This document shows positions 49,943-59,251 of a stretch of DNA of 64,000 bases, piece after piece. The position numbers and the translations under genes were made by a program. Under the pieces are notes generated by a model. It had not been told where the DNA came from, did not search any database, and saw only the letters and a list, made by a program, of their open reading frames with translations. Origin of the DNA: Lewinellaceae bacterium (GTDB lineage: Bacteria > Bacteroidota > Bacteroidia > Chitinophagales > Saprospiraceae); the NCBI GenBank assembly GCA_020636435.1, contig JACJXX010000002.1, positions 3,596,001 through 3,660,000 of the forward strand. The letters run 5' to 3'. Position 1 is the first letter of the stretch; each line of letters begins with the position of its first letter.

Positions 49943-51406
49943 CTATTGGTTTTTCCTTTGTTGCTGCTTAAGCTGCCGGATAGCCACTTCCGGCTGCCGT
50001 TGGTTGAATCCCTGCACCCAAAAGCCGTCGTTGAGGTGCAGCCGCTCGCTGGCGCGGGTCAGAGCAGTGTAGAACCAGCGGTACAGGGCATTATCGCGCT
50101 GCACATAGACCGATTTTTGGATGTTGAGAAAGACCTGGGGCCATTCGCCGCCCTGTGCCTTGTGACAGGTGATGACGTAACCGAACTTGGCGCGCAAAGC
50201 GTTGAGGTAAGGGTCAGTGCGCATCGCTCTTTGGTAAGCTTCGGATTTGCGCTTCACGCCCTCTTTGCGCATGCGCTGGTCGAAGTCGATGAGCAGGCGG
50301 CGCGACTCATCCGGCTGCAGGCCGGGAAAATCGTTGTACAGGAGTTCGCGGATGAGCAACGTTTGGTATACCTCGGGCTTGTTGACGTTTTGCAAGCGGA
50401 CCTCAAGAAAGGTAAACCCCGCTTGCTTTCCCGCCGGCTTTACGCTTTTCACCACCACCTGGTCGCCGTTGCTTAGCGGCACATAGTAGCTGTTTTGCAC
50501 CACCATGAGCAGTTCGCCTTCCTGCAGGTTTTTGTGCCCCTGTAAGCTGAGGCGCAGCCGGTGGTTGAGGCGGCGGCAGTGCCCATTGGCATTGGTGATC
50601 ATGAGGGCTTCCGGGTAATCCCGCTTTTGCAGGTAGGGCATATAGGCCTCGATTAATGCCTGCTCGTTGGCATGCAGGTAGGCACCTTGCTGGCGAGGCG
50701 CCATAATCTTGGGCCATTTCTGGTACTGTTCCTTCAGGATATCGGCGCGGAAGCGGCCGGCCAGCTCCAGGATCTCCGACTGGGCATCCTGCCGCACGAT
50801 CTCGAACAGCTCGGCGTAGCGCACAGCAACCTCGTACTCATCGCGCAGATACCTCGGGCTGAGGGCCGGCGAAAAGGATTCGGCGCTCACCGGCGGCAGC
50901 TGGCAGGGGTCGCCGACAAAAACCACCCGTTGGCCCCGGGTAAAGGCCAGGAAGTCGACCAGCAGGTGGCCGGAGCCAAATTTGGCGACCTGCCCGCCCG
51001 TCGTAGCCGTATTGGGGATCATGGAGGCTTCGTCGACAATGTACACCACTTCCTGATCGTAAAGCGGCTGCTGGCGGACTCCAAATTGCAGGGTCAGTTG
51101 TTCCCCCTTCCCGGCGGGGGCGTCCAATCCCTCGAGTTCATCGAATTGATAAATGCAGGAGTGGATGGTGGAGGCTTCCCGTCCCGTTTTTTCGGCCAGC
51201 ACCTTGGCGGCACGCCCGGTAGTGGCCAGCAGCACGGCCTTCACCTGTTGCTTTTCCAGCCAGCGGACGTAATCGCCCACGAGGGTGGTCTTGCCGGTGC
51301 CGGCATAACCGCGCAGCACAAAACAGCGGCTGCCTTCTTCCCGGGTGAAGGCCTGGAGTTTGGCCAGAGCTTCGGTTTGGTGGTGGGTGAGTTGGAAGGT
51401 GGGCAT
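49943..51406 (-). CDS. RecD/Dda-like superfamily 1 helicase in the adaptation module
   Basis: A 487-residue SF1B-type helicase. Walker A is FVLRGYAGTGKTTLV (about 29-43), motif Ia ATTGRAAKVL, Walker B VVYIVDEASMI, motif III VFVGDPCQLPPVS. The UvrD_C_2-like C-terminus has VITCHKAQGGEWPQVF and WFYTALTRASERL. It resembles the motor of RecD2 or Dda without long N-terminal domains. A 2-base gap to cas1 makes a functional link likely. Candidate roles are unwinding DNA ends for spacer capture or working with the neighbouring primase-like protein (inference). A 143-base gap with a small hairpin separates it from csm6. Confidence 0.88.
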   Translation of the reverse strand: MPTFQLTHHQTEALAKLQAFTREEGSRCFVLRGYAGTGKTTLVGDYVRWLEKQQVKAVLLATTGRAAKVLAEKTGREASTIHSCIYQFDELEGLDAPAGKGEQLTLQFGVRQQPLYDQEVVYIVDEASMIPNTATTGGQVAKFGSGHLLVDFLAFTRGQRVVFVGDPCQLPPVSAESFSPALSPRYLRDEYEVAVRYAELFEIVRQDAQSEILELAGRFRADILKEQYQKWPKIMAPRQQGAYLHANEQALIEAYMPYLQKRDYPEALMITNANGHCRRLNHRLRLSLQGHKNLQEGELLMVVQNSYYVPLSNGDQVVVKSVKPAGKQAGFTFLEVRLQNVNKPEVYQTLLIRELLYNDFPGLQPDESRRLLIDFDQRMRKEGVKRKSEAYQRAMRTDPYLNALRAKFGYVITCHKAQGGEWPQVFLNIQKSVYVQRDNALYRWFYTALTRASERLHLNDGFWVQGFNQRQPEVAIRQLKQQQRKNQ

Positions 51407-51518
51407 GGGTTAACAGGCTCTGAATTGGATGAATTGGAAGTGGACTGTTTGAGTCGCATCGTCCTGGCTGGTCAGTTGACGAGAGGGCGAAACAGGATAA
51501 GGAATCTGACCGTTCTTC

Positions 51519-51545
51519 AAATCATGGGCTTTCATATCATGATTT
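51519..51545. promoter_or_regulatory. Small hairpin between the interference and adaptation genes
   Basis: AATCATG and CATGATT form 7-bp arms around an 11-base loop in the 143-base gap between csm6 and the helicase gene. It could attenuate expression of the adaptation genes. Confidence 0.3.
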
Positions 51546-51549
51546 TTAG

Positions 51550-52959
51550 CTATTCTTCCATCAATTGCTTAATCCATTGATTGATTTGATCAAACGACGT
51601 CCTGGGGTTGAAAAGCTGATCGAGCTTTTCAAAGAGAATGCTAGTGTCCATGTTTTCCTCTTCCAATGTCTGTTCTATTAGTTGAAGAGACACCGGATTG
51701 AAATTATGGGCGCCGATGGATTGGTTGCGCAAATCAGCAAGCCGGCGGACCTTCTTCAGAAAAGACGCCATATTTTCATCGTAGTATTCCAGTAAAGCGA
51801 TCCAAACCGGGATGGTGGGTATTCGCTCCAGGTCCAATTTCACCTTTCCGGCCTTATCAAGTGTATAAGCTTCGATAAATGATTTGAGCGCCTCATTGTC
51901 CTTCTTATCCAGAATATTTTGAATATCCTTTTTCCAGGAGTAGAAATTGAAGTTCAGGCCAATTTTCGTGCAGGCATAATATTTTGCCAGGCCTTCCAGG
52001 ATACGGAAAACGCGGAAAAGAAAATCTACATAAGCTTCTTGTTCAAATTTTATCTTCGCATTCAGATACACTTCCCGGAGTAATTCGAATTCTTCTTCCT
52101 CTATTTCCCGGGTTTCCAGGATCAGCCTGTCTTTCCAACTATTCTGGCTGAGGTGGCTGGCGCTAAACACCGCCCGCTCAAAGTCGAAATTTAAGCGGTG
52201 TTCAGCATAAGCAGATAAGGCTTTGACATCATCATTAACCTCAAGTTGTTTGATCGCTGGATAGTTGAATGTTTGGAGGTAACTTTCCAGTTTGGCTTTG
52301 GTGCTCTCCTTGAGGTATTTTTCCGGGAAACGAAGTGGGTTGCAGGATCTCGTGCTTTCATTCACGCTTAGCAAATGGAGCCTTTTTCCGTATACATTCA
52401 AGCCGTTTAGCAAAAGCGAAGTATTGATCGCATCGATACCTCCCTGATTGAGTAAATAAACCTGGCCGTACTGCTCCAGGCTGGTGAACGGTTTAACTCG
52501 AATAACCTCAGATACCTGGCTGTACATAGAATCGAGATAAACCACATTTTCGCCCAGCAGCTTTATCCTGATGTCAAATTCATCCTGCTTTTTATGAAAT
52601 CTTTTAGGCAATAACTTCTTCAGCACATCGGCAAAAAAGAGCGTGTCATTATTTTTATACCGGCTTCCAATGTGAGGAGCCTGCTGATCCGTTCCGACCA
52701 AAACAATGGTGTCGATCCGTTCATGTTTCTGGAAAAGCCACTCCAGCGCCGGCTGAAGGATGGGGAACTCCAGCTTTCCCTGAATCTGGTTGAATTTTTT
52801 TAGAATAAATTCTCCTCCCTGGCGAGCGAGAAAACTATGCTTCCCATTCGATTCATAATAGAGAGGCGCTATGGCCTCAGGCCCAAATTTTTCTTCCAAA
52901 ACCTGGCGGCTTATGGCAACATCTCTGGTGCCCAGCGTAACGATCAGGCCAATTTTCAT
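51550..52959 (-). CDS. csm6: Csm6-like CARF-HEPN ribonuclease
   Basis: A 469-residue effector. The N-terminal CARF domain begins MKIGLIVTLGTRDVAISRQV and includes TIVLVGTDQQAP. It should bind cyclic oligoadenylate made by Cas10. The C-terminal helical domain carries a HEPN motif, RNQSIGAH (Arg411-His418, Arg-Asn-x5-His), for RNA cleavage. It follows csm5 by 4 bases. The signalling branch is complete, since Cas10 has an intact GGDD. The ring size of its activator cannot be told. Confidence 0.9.
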   Translation of the reverse strand: MKIGLIVTLGTRDVAISRQVLEEKFGPEAIAPLYYESNGKHSFLARQGGEFILKKFNQIQGKLEFPILQPALEWLFQKHERIDTIVLVGTDQQAPHIGSRYKNNDTLFFADVLKKLLPKRFHKKQDEFDIRIKLLGENVVYLDSMYSQVSEVIRVKPFTSLEQYGQVYLLNQGGIDAINTSLLLNGLNVYGKRLHLLSVNESTRSCNPLRFPEKYLKESTKAKLESYLQTFNYPAIKQLEVNDDVKALSAYAEHRLNFDFERAVFSASHLSQNSWKDRLILETREIEEEEFELLREVYLNAKIKFEQEAYVDFLFRVFRILEGLAKYYACTKIGLNFNFYSWKKDIQNILDKKDNEALKSFIEAYTLDKAGKVKLDLERIPTIPVWIALLEYYDENMASFLKKVRRLADLRNQSIGAHNFNPVSLQLIEQTLEEENMDTSILFEKLDQLFNPRTSFDQINQWIKQLMEE

Positions 52960-52963
52960 GATT

Positions 52964-54463
52964 TTATTTTTTCTCTTTGGGTGGTGGTTGAAGCGTAAGT
53001 TGCTTGCCTTGCAGGCGAGCCTTAACTTCTACTATTGTTCCATTGGGAAACCCGGCAGCATAACGGACCAGCAAGACTCTTTTGTCAAAGCCTTCGACAA
53101 ATGGCTTAACCTCTACCTGATTTCCCTTTTGCCCGACAACTTCTCCATCAATGACCCCCTCTTTTTTGACTTCCCTCAGTGTTCGCATTTTGGGTTTGCG
53201 CGCCTCTTCTGCTTTTTTCTGTTCTTCCTCTCTCCGCTGGCGTTCAGCTTCTGCGGCCTGCCGTTTTTGTTCGGCTACTTCCGCTCTTTGCGCTTCAATC
53301 TGTGGCTTTAAGTGTTGCTCGTAGTGGCCGGGAGTAACCAACTGAACAAAGCCCATTGGGTAGAATCGGTAATGGCCCTGCTCATCCGTTTCGAAGGCGA
53401 GGCGGCGGGATTTGTACTTCAGTTTCCCGGTATTCCAATTCCCGGTGTTGATATGATCCTCAAACTGCCAATCACCGGTAATACTGTGAAACCCTGATCC
53501 GGAGGCCAACCGCAATAAAGGCGCTTCTTTTGCATTTTCCTGCGATAATTTTTTCAATTGGGCAACAATAGCAGGCGTTTCCGCCACTGGATAGGAGGCA
53601 AAAAAACTGTGCTCACGTTTCAAATAGGTAGCAGCATGCAGGCTTAGCGCATCAAAAAGTATATCGTAAAATGACCCGCCCTTGAAAACGCGGTTGACCA
53701 TTGGAGGCAAATAAGGGCTCTTTTTGTTTTTATCCCGATCGTATCTTTCGAACAATTCCTGGTCAAAGGCCAAACGAAACTTGGCTACTGTTCCAATCGG
53801 TACGGTTTCAAAAGCTGTTGTAAAACCTGTAGGAGAAAAATAAGGTGTGGTTTCGTTCTTAAATTGATGTTTCCATCCACCCTCCCAGGTACTCGAATGC
53901 TTATGCAGGTTAAAGATTTTGGCATTGTATAGTTGTATACTGTCAAAATAAGCATCCGAGCAATGAATAAAGCGCATGATGCTATTTTCGAACTTGCCTA
54001 TTAAATGCGCATCGGGATCAAAGCGCCTTTCATTTTTTGACTTTTGACCGATAGCCAATTGCTCTGATTCATTGCTTTGCTCAAATAACAGCTTAAAAAT
54101 GACACTTCTGATAGCACCTTTTATTGAACTTCCAGGGATATAAGGCCGGCCATACAATCCTTCCTTGATCATTGACTTATAGTCATTGGCCATGCCGGAA
54201 ATTTCAAATGAGGTGTGGGCAACAGAGGATATTTCAATACGCCTTACCTTTATCAGGCTGCTGATTCCTTCCGGCCCTTGTGATAGTGCATTAATATACT
54301 GCTCCTGTCCGGTTTCCTGCATCAGTTTTTTGTGATCCAGAACGTGAATCAATCCATCTTCTGCTACATAGTCGATCCCTCCCAACAAATGTTTTTCCTG
54401 TGCACCTCCCACATGTACAGGGGTTCGCACGCGTATGTACAAGTCCATCACTTCCGATGCCAT
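52964..54463 (-). CDS. csm5: Type III-A RAMP protein Csm5 with a C-terminal extension
   Basis: A 499-residue RAMP. The first 380 residues are a normal Csm5: YIRVRTPVHVGGAQEK, RPYIPGSSIKGAIRSVIFKLL, and a late GFHSITGDWQFED. After Gln-His-Leu-Lys at about 383 come about 40 residues of Glu/Arg/Lys/Ala-rich coiled coil (387-425). A further domain of about 70 residues follows (430-499: KKEGVIDGEVVGQKGNQVEV, RVLLVRYAAGFPNGTIVEVK), which looks like a small beta barrel. Csm5 caps the 3' end of the crRNA and recruits trimming nucleases. The added domain may bind RNA or protein. Confidence 0.9.
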   Translation of the reverse strand: MASEVMDLYIRVRTPVHVGGAQEKHLLGGIDYVAEDGLIHVLDHKKLMQETGQEQYINALSQGPEGISSLIKVRRIEISSVAHTSFEISGMANDYKSMIKEGLYGRPYIPGSSIKGAIRSVIFKLLFEQSNESEQLAIGQKSKNERRFDPDAHLIGKFENSIMRFIHCSDAYFDSIQLYNAKIFNLHKHSSTWEGGWKHQFKNETTPYFSPTGFTTAFETVPIGTVAKFRLAFDQELFERYDRDKNKKSPYLPPMVNRVFKGGSFYDILFDALSLHAATYLKREHSFFASYPVAETPAIVAQLKKLSQENAKEAPLLRLASGSGFHSITGDWQFEDHINTGNWNTGKLKYKSRRLAFETDEQGHYRFYPMGFVQLVTPGHYEQHLKPQIEAQRAEVAEQKRQAAEAERQRREEEQKKAEEARKPKMRTLREVKKEGVIDGEVVGQKGNQVEVKPFVEGFDKRVLLVRYAAGFPNGTIVEVKARLQGKQLTLQPPPKEKK

Positions 54464-54466
54464 AGG

Positions 54467-55465
54467 TCAGGTTTTTACAGGTAAGAAAATACTGCTGCCG
54501 TTTCGCCATATTTTATGCCCCAGTTGCATGAAATCTTCCGTAGGGCTCAGGTCGATTGCCGCCCGGCCGGCGGTGGGTTGATCCATTTGAAAAATGCTGC
54601 CTTCTTTAAACATATAAACCGCACGTTTGCGAATCGTTTGGGCGCCTTCCGTGGTGATCCAGCCGCCGCGCTTGAGGAAGTCATAAGCAGCGCCCTGGCC
54701 CAGCATGCTTTCCATCTGCCGTGAACTCTCAGGGCAGAAGAGGGACAAATTGGCGCTGTGCGGAGAGCTGTCCGGAACATCAAGGCCTATGGTCCCTTTA
54801 GTAAAGCAGAATGCTCCGTTGCCTACCGTCCGGTCGGTGCCCAAGCCTTCGTATTGCAGCAAGTTCAATGCTTTTTCCAGCTTCCGGGCAGCAGTTGAAT
54901 CTCCTTGAAACAAGAAATACAGGCCGGCGCCTTTTTTGAAGTAGAGCCGCTCCATGTAAAAAGGAACTGGTTCATTATCCTTTTCCCTTTGCCGGGGAAT
55001 GGTGACCCGCTGAGAAACCTGGCTGGTGATGAACTCCCCCGCCTTTTCCCGGCAGGCGAAGCTGCCCGTTAGATGAGGTTGGTTTTCACCCCCAAATCCA
55101 TTGACTGAAATATTATTCAGCTGGCACTCGAAGTAATGCTGGTCCAGCCATTGCAGGCGCTTTAGTTTTTTCGCATATCCGATTGGACCGTCACCCAGGT
55201 CAAAAGGCTTCATCAACTTTGGAAAGAAATACACTGGCTCATCCTCCACTGTGGCAAAAGGAAAGAGGCTGCTGATGAAAAAACCAGGATCGCCGCTATC
55301 CGGAATGGGCTCGCCAAGTTTTGCCCAACAGGCCATCAGTGCGGCATGCAAGGTATCCGAACGCAGAAACCGCTCGGTCGTACCATAATCCTCCGGCCGG
55401 ATGTCGCCGATGTGGAGGGGCGTGGTGAAGGATAATCGGTAGGTGATGAAACTTAGCCTAGACAT
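54467..55465 (-). CDS. csm4: Type III-A RAMP protein Csm4
   Basis: A 332-residue RAMP that holds the crRNA 5' handle and contacts Cas10. It starts with a RAMP strand (LSFITYRLSFTTPLHIGD), then LRSDTLHAALMACWAKLG, a typical Csm4 N-terminal helix. GLGTDRTVGNGAFCF is the glycine-rich loop. It overlaps the csm3 stop by 8 bases and precedes csm5 by 3 bases, which fits translational coupling through the complex genes. Confidence 0.9.
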   Translation of the reverse strand: MSRLSFITYRLSFTTPLHIGDIRPEDYGTTERFLRSDTLHAALMACWAKLGEPIPDSGDPGFFISSLFPFATVEDEPVYFFPKLMKPFDLGDGPIGYAKKLKRLQWLDQHYFECQLNNISVNGFGGENQPHLTGSFACREKAGEFITSQVSQRVTIPRQREKDNEPVPFYMERLYFKKGAGLYFLFQGDSTAARKLEKALNLLQYEGLGTDRTVGNGAFCFTKGTIGLDVPDSSPHSANLSLFCPESSRQMESMLGQGAAYDFLKRGGWITTEGAQTIRKRAVYMFKEGSIFQMDQPTAGRAAIDLSPTEDFMQLGHKIWRNGSSIFLPVKT

Positions 55466-56105
55466 TTTCTTTCACTTTACTTTTATAGACCACTGATGGA
55501 TTACTGAAATCCATTTCAATCTTAATCTGTCCATATCCTCTAGATCCACTTCCGCCAAGGTAATCGCTCTCTAATAGCTTTACCCCCTCTTCTAGTAAAG
55601 CAACTAATTCCTTTTCTTCATCATCACTCCAAATATTGAGAATAAAATAAATTTCAAATTCAGCCCCTACCGGAACACGCTCGATCTTTCTTGGATTTCC
55701 AGCCGTACCGGTAATTCTCCCTATCGTGTTTTCAAATTTTACTTCTGTGTATGGGAAATCAGTAAATTCAGATTTCTCAAGCGCTTCACTACTTTTCTCA
55801 CTTAAGTAGGCATCTCTTACTATTATTTTGCTTGGCTTTTCCTCTTTCGCAAACCCGAAAAGATTGTTGATCTTTTCTCCCCCAAGGCCAACTTCAGTAG
55901 CCCCACGAGTCTGTTCTAACAAACATCTGATTTTACCTTTTAGGGAACTGCCGGGAATAAAAGGCTGGTTGTTATCCTTCCTTCGGACTATTGGAGAATC
56001 TACCCCGCCAATTTGAACGTTTTCCTTGCTATCCCCTATATGTAAACCAGTTTCCAGTTTCAATTTGCCTTTTAACTGGATTTTTTTCTCTAGATATTTT
56101 TCCAT
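55458..56105 (-). CDS. csm3: Type III-A backbone RAMP protein Csm3
   Basis: A 215-residue Csm3, the repeated backbone subunit that cuts target RNA at 6-base steps. The catalytic Asp36 is in QIGGVDSPIV, then FIPGSSLKGKIRCLLEQ, and the glycine-rich loop LGGSGSRGYGQIKIE. The ATG at 56105 gives MEKYLEKKIQLKGKLKL. An upstream frame to 56186 overlaps csm2 by 56 bases and adds 27 atypical residues. This gene is more A/T-rich than its neighbours, as are csm2 and parts of cas10. Confidence 0.93.
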   Translation of the reverse strand: MEKYLEKKIQLKGKLKLETGLHIGDSKENVQIGGVDSPIVRRKDNNQPFIPGSSLKGKIRCLLEQTRGATEVGLGGEKINNLFGFAKEEKPSKIIVRDAYLSEKSSEALEKSEFTDFPYTEVKFENTIGRITGTAGNPRKIERVPVGAEFEIYFILNIWSDDEEKELVALLEEGVKLLESDYLGGSGSRGYGQIKIEMDFSNPSVVYKSKVKENV

Positions 56106-56130
56106 TATTTTCCATTTTTTGGTTACATGT

Positions 56131-56529
56131 CTAATCTTCAATTCCTTTGTAATACTGCTTATGAAAAGCGACGATAGCTTCGGCAATTTTTACAAAGCGG
56201 TTAAAATTTTCCTTCTTACCCTGAACGGCTTCTATTCCTGGCTTGAGGACATCGTAAAATAGTTTCACTCCTATACCCTTATTTCTTCGCTCATCATATT
56301 TTCTTCCTACATCATAAGCTAATTTTGCTTTCAGCATTGGCACATCTTCGACGTAATCCTTAAAACTTGATTGAATACGCCGCATTTCACCAAAAAAGCG
56401 ACGGATGGTTGAAGAGGTCAACCCTTTATTTGCCAGAATTCGCCCGGTGGATTCTGCCCACTGAACCACTTCATCGTTTATAGGAGTGGTGCCGTTTATC
56501 CATTCGACATTGATAGGTTCCACATTCAT
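56131..56529 (-). CDS. csm2: Type III-A small subunit Csm2
   Basis: A 132-residue helical protein, the usual size of Csm2. EVVQWAESTGRILANKGLTSSTIRRFFGEMRRIQ, split as EVVQWAESTGRILANKGL and TSSTIRRFFGEMRRIQ, is the conserved N-terminal helix pair; MLKAKLAYDVGRKY and NRFVKIAEAIVAFHKQY follow. It forms the inner filament with Csm5 and binds the crRNA-target duplex. It lies 4 bases after cas10. Confidence 0.92.
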   Translation of the reverse strand: MNVEPINVEWINGTTPINDEVVQWAESTGRILANKGLTSSTIRRFFGEMRRIQSSFKDYVEDVPMLKAKLAYDVGRKYDERRNKGIGVKLFYDVLKPGIEAVQGKKENFNRFVKIAEAIVAFHKQYYKGIED

Positions 56530-56533
56530 AATT

Positions 56534-59239
56534 CTATCTTTTTTTGTTCATTTTCAACTCATACTCCGCCCATCGCGCCGCCAATGCGGCCAGGCTGAGA
56601 AAACGGTCCGGCCCAAAAACAGTATCGTGAAGCAGGCGAGACTGAATCTGCTCCAATAGTTCTACAATCTCATTTTGTTTTTTATGCCGTTCCGCAAATC
56701 GCTTCAAATAGTAAGCCGAATGCCATTTATAACTAAAATCCTTAGGCTCGCCTTTCTCCAAATGCCTCCGTTCGCTATCGTCGCGGAAAGCCTTGTAGCG
56801 CTGGAGCTGGTGCAAAAGGCTCCGGCTCATATTTTTTTCAATGCATAGGTGGATCATTTTCATTTTTAGCCTCTCCACTTCCTCAAACTCCTGATTCCAG
56901 CTCACTGCCTCGCCAAAAAAGGTAATAGCATTCTTATTTCCCAACTCCTGGGATTCGAAAAATTTGGCCATGCTCTCCGCCTCTCCCGCAATATCGGCCG
57001 CCTTATAGATGGGGTACTTTCTGTCTACAATAGCCAGGCCGGCGGAAATGGAAATATCCGGCCTGCCAACAAATTGCTGGAACCGGGTTCTCACCTCCAG
57101 TGCAAACCCGAGTACCTTATCCCAACGGCCAACGGCAAATACATCGTCGCCACCAGCGTAAAGAATAGCCACATGGTCCTTATATTTCTCGCTATTGCGA
57201 ATGGTATTGAGGTACCCGCTGAAGAAAAGGTCTAACTGTAAGGACAAGGTGCCGTAGGCAGCAAATGATTTCTGGCGCTCCGAGAACCCATGGATAAACA
57301 ACTGGCCCAGGTTGTCTACATCCATCCGCAGGATGCCGAGTTTGGAATAGCCCTCGTCCTCGTTATCCGGATTTATCCAGCAAAGCTCTTCCAGCGTCCG
57401 GGCCCGGCAACTGCCGTTTTCTGCTATTTCGGGCTGCTTATTGCCGCCATAAAACAAAAATCCATAGCTTGCATGGCTGCCTCCGGTTTTTTCGCTCCAT
57501 AAAAACCGGGTTTCATTGATTGACAAGAAAGCCGTTTCCGGCCGGGATTGCACTTTTCTAAAATGATGATCCTCCTCTATCTCCTCTACTGCTTTGAAAA
57601 GATGAGCATGCCTCTGCAATCCAGGAAAATAAATACCTGAATTGTTTTTCTTTCTGGTTGCGTCTAAACTTTCCTCCTCATCTCCACTGTAAGCAATAAG
57701 ATAATCGCAATCTTTCAGGGCTGTGCCCAGATCGGTTTGTTCTTTTACAATGGACAACACCGGAACCTCGTTATTTTTTCTGCCTATATCTGCGCCATCG
57801 CCAATAATCGGCTGGCCGGTTACAGCGCACACCTTTCTCTTCTCAGCAGCCAAAGCCTCTTTTCCGTTCTCCGAAAAAAGGTCATTATACTTTTCGATCA
57901 AGAGTTGGTTAAACCTCCTGGTTTTCTGGATTGAAGCCGCGTCAGATACGGCCTTCCATAAGCTTCCCAATTCCTCAATGGGTTTGCCGCCGAACCCGGT
58001 TGCCTGGGAATTGACCCTACCCTCTTTACCTCCTGGCGTGAAATCATACCGGAAGCTGACCTTGCCGAAAGCTGCAAATATCTTGCCTTTATGCTCTTCC
58101 CAGAGGAATGTTTCTATCTCCCGAAGAAGAGGCGGCAACTGCTCTTTTACCCATCTGGTATTGGGCAGTAAAAAATAAGCTTTTCCTCCGCTTGAATAAA
58201 TTATATTTTCCGGCCCTTGCTTTAAGTTGGATAGTAATGACCCGAGAATCTGGTCCAGCATCAATTGCAGATAAAAGGAACGCCCCTTGAGGCTTTTATA
58301 GGCCTTACTGGAGGCCACATCATATATAAAGTTCTGGATGCCGCTAAGGTCTATGCAACACATCAGCAACGGGTCAAAACCTTCGTTGAGCGACAAACGC
58401 CTGCTGTCGTATCTGAATGCGGTGGGTTGTTCCTGCCAAAAATCGTGAAGGCAGCCGGCGATAGCGGCAGTGGTTTTGAGGTGTTCGAACAAACTGACAT
58501 CCGGCATATCCACCGTACTGCTCGGTATGCACCAGGTGTACTTTTTCAGCAAATAAAGGAGGGATGTTGAAAAGGCTTCAGAGTTGCCAACCGGCAGGCG
58601 GCCAAACTCGCGCGCAAAGTCATTCCATAGTTTTTTGTAATCACCGTTCAAACCATCAGCCTTGAGTTTTTCCAAGCCGGGGCCAGAAAGAGAATAGGGC
58701 AATACCGCTTCCTCACTGTTTATATCCAAAGCACACAAACGGTAGGCATGAAGGGCGCTGCCCTCCGTTTTATTTACTTTCAATTTATCAAAAATGGAAT
58801 GCAACGGAATTTTTTTGAAAGCAAATGCCCCCCAATCGATGGCATAGATTTTCTCGGCGCCCTCCTCACTTTGCACTGCATTGCGGTCAATACCTGAACT
58901 CCACCAATCTGCCATCTGGATCAACGCCTGTAAAGGCGTATCCGGGCGATGGTGTTTGGCGGAAAGCTCGGAAAATTTTTCTTCAAGATTCCAGGCGCCA
59001 ATTTTATCAAAGGCCGACTTTCTATCTTCCAGAAACTGATATGTCCAAATGGCGTGCTGATAAGCGGGGTTGCCGCTCTTGGGGTTAGTAGGGACTAACC
59101 ACCCCCAATTGTCAGAAGAGCCTTTGATATTTTTGCTCTGATTCAGGTAGTCGTCTCCTCGCTGCCAAAATTTGCCAATATCATGCAGCAGTGCTGCCAG
59201 CACAACTTGTCGGCGTTCTTTAAAGGTATTTTCACCCAT
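56534..59239 (-). CDS. cas10: Cas10/Csm1 with HD nuclease and GGDD cyclase
   Basis: A 901-residue signature subunit. The HD domain has LAALLHDIGKF with His19-Asp20 intact for single-stranded DNA cleavage. The first palm domain is around MCCIDLSGIQNFIYDV. The second palm has GGDD at 696-699 (ILYAGGDDVFAVG) for cyclic oligoadenylate synthesis. A C-terminal helical domain D4 follows. Both activities appear functional, so the complex should cleave target RNA (Csm3), cut DNA, and signal to Csm6. It starts 12 bases after cas6. Confidence 0.96.
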   Translation of the reverse strand: MGENTFKERRQVVLAALLHDIGKFWQRGDDYLNQSKNIKGSSDNWGWLVPTNPKSGNPAYQHAIWTYQFLEDRKSAFDKIGAWNLEEKFSELSAKHHRPDTPLQALIQMADWWSSGIDRNAVQSEEGAEKIYAIDWGAFAFKKIPLHSIFDKLKVNKTEGSALHAYRLCALDINSEEAVLPYSLSGPGLEKLKADGLNGDYKKLWNDFAREFGRLPVGNSEAFSTSLLYLLKKYTWCIPSSTVDMPDVSLFEHLKTTAAIAGCLHDFWQEQPTAFRYDSRRLSLNEGFDPLLMCCIDLSGIQNFIYDVASSKAYKSLKGRSFYLQLMLDQILGSLLSNLKQGPENIIYSSGGKAYFLLPNTRWVKEQLPPLLREIETFLWEEHKGKIFAAFGKVSFRYDFTPGGKEGRVNSQATGFGGKPIEELGSLWKAVSDAASIQKTRRFNQLLIEKYNDLFSENGKEALAAEKRKVCAVTGQPIIGDGADIGRKNNEVPVLSIVKEQTDLGTALKDCDYLIAYSGDEEESLDATRKKNNSGIYFPGLQRHAHLFKAVEEIEEDHHFRKVQSRPETAFLSINETRFLWSEKTGGSHASYGFLFYGGNKQPEIAENGSCRARTLEELCWINPDNEDEGYSKLGILRMDVDNLGQLFIHGFSERQKSFAAYGTLSLQLDLFFSGYLNTIRNSEKYKDHVAILYAGGDDVFAVGRWDKVLGFALEVRTRFQQFVGRPDISISAGLAIVDRKYPIYKAADIAGEAESMAKFFESQELGNKNAITFFGEAVSWNQEFEEVERLKMKMIHLCIEKNMSRSLLHQLQRYKAFRDDSERRHLEKGEPKDFSYKWHSAYYLKRFAERHKKQNEIVELLEQIQSRLLHDTVFGPDRFLSLAALAARWAEYELKMNKKR

Positions 59240-59251
59240 GGGCTTTATATT

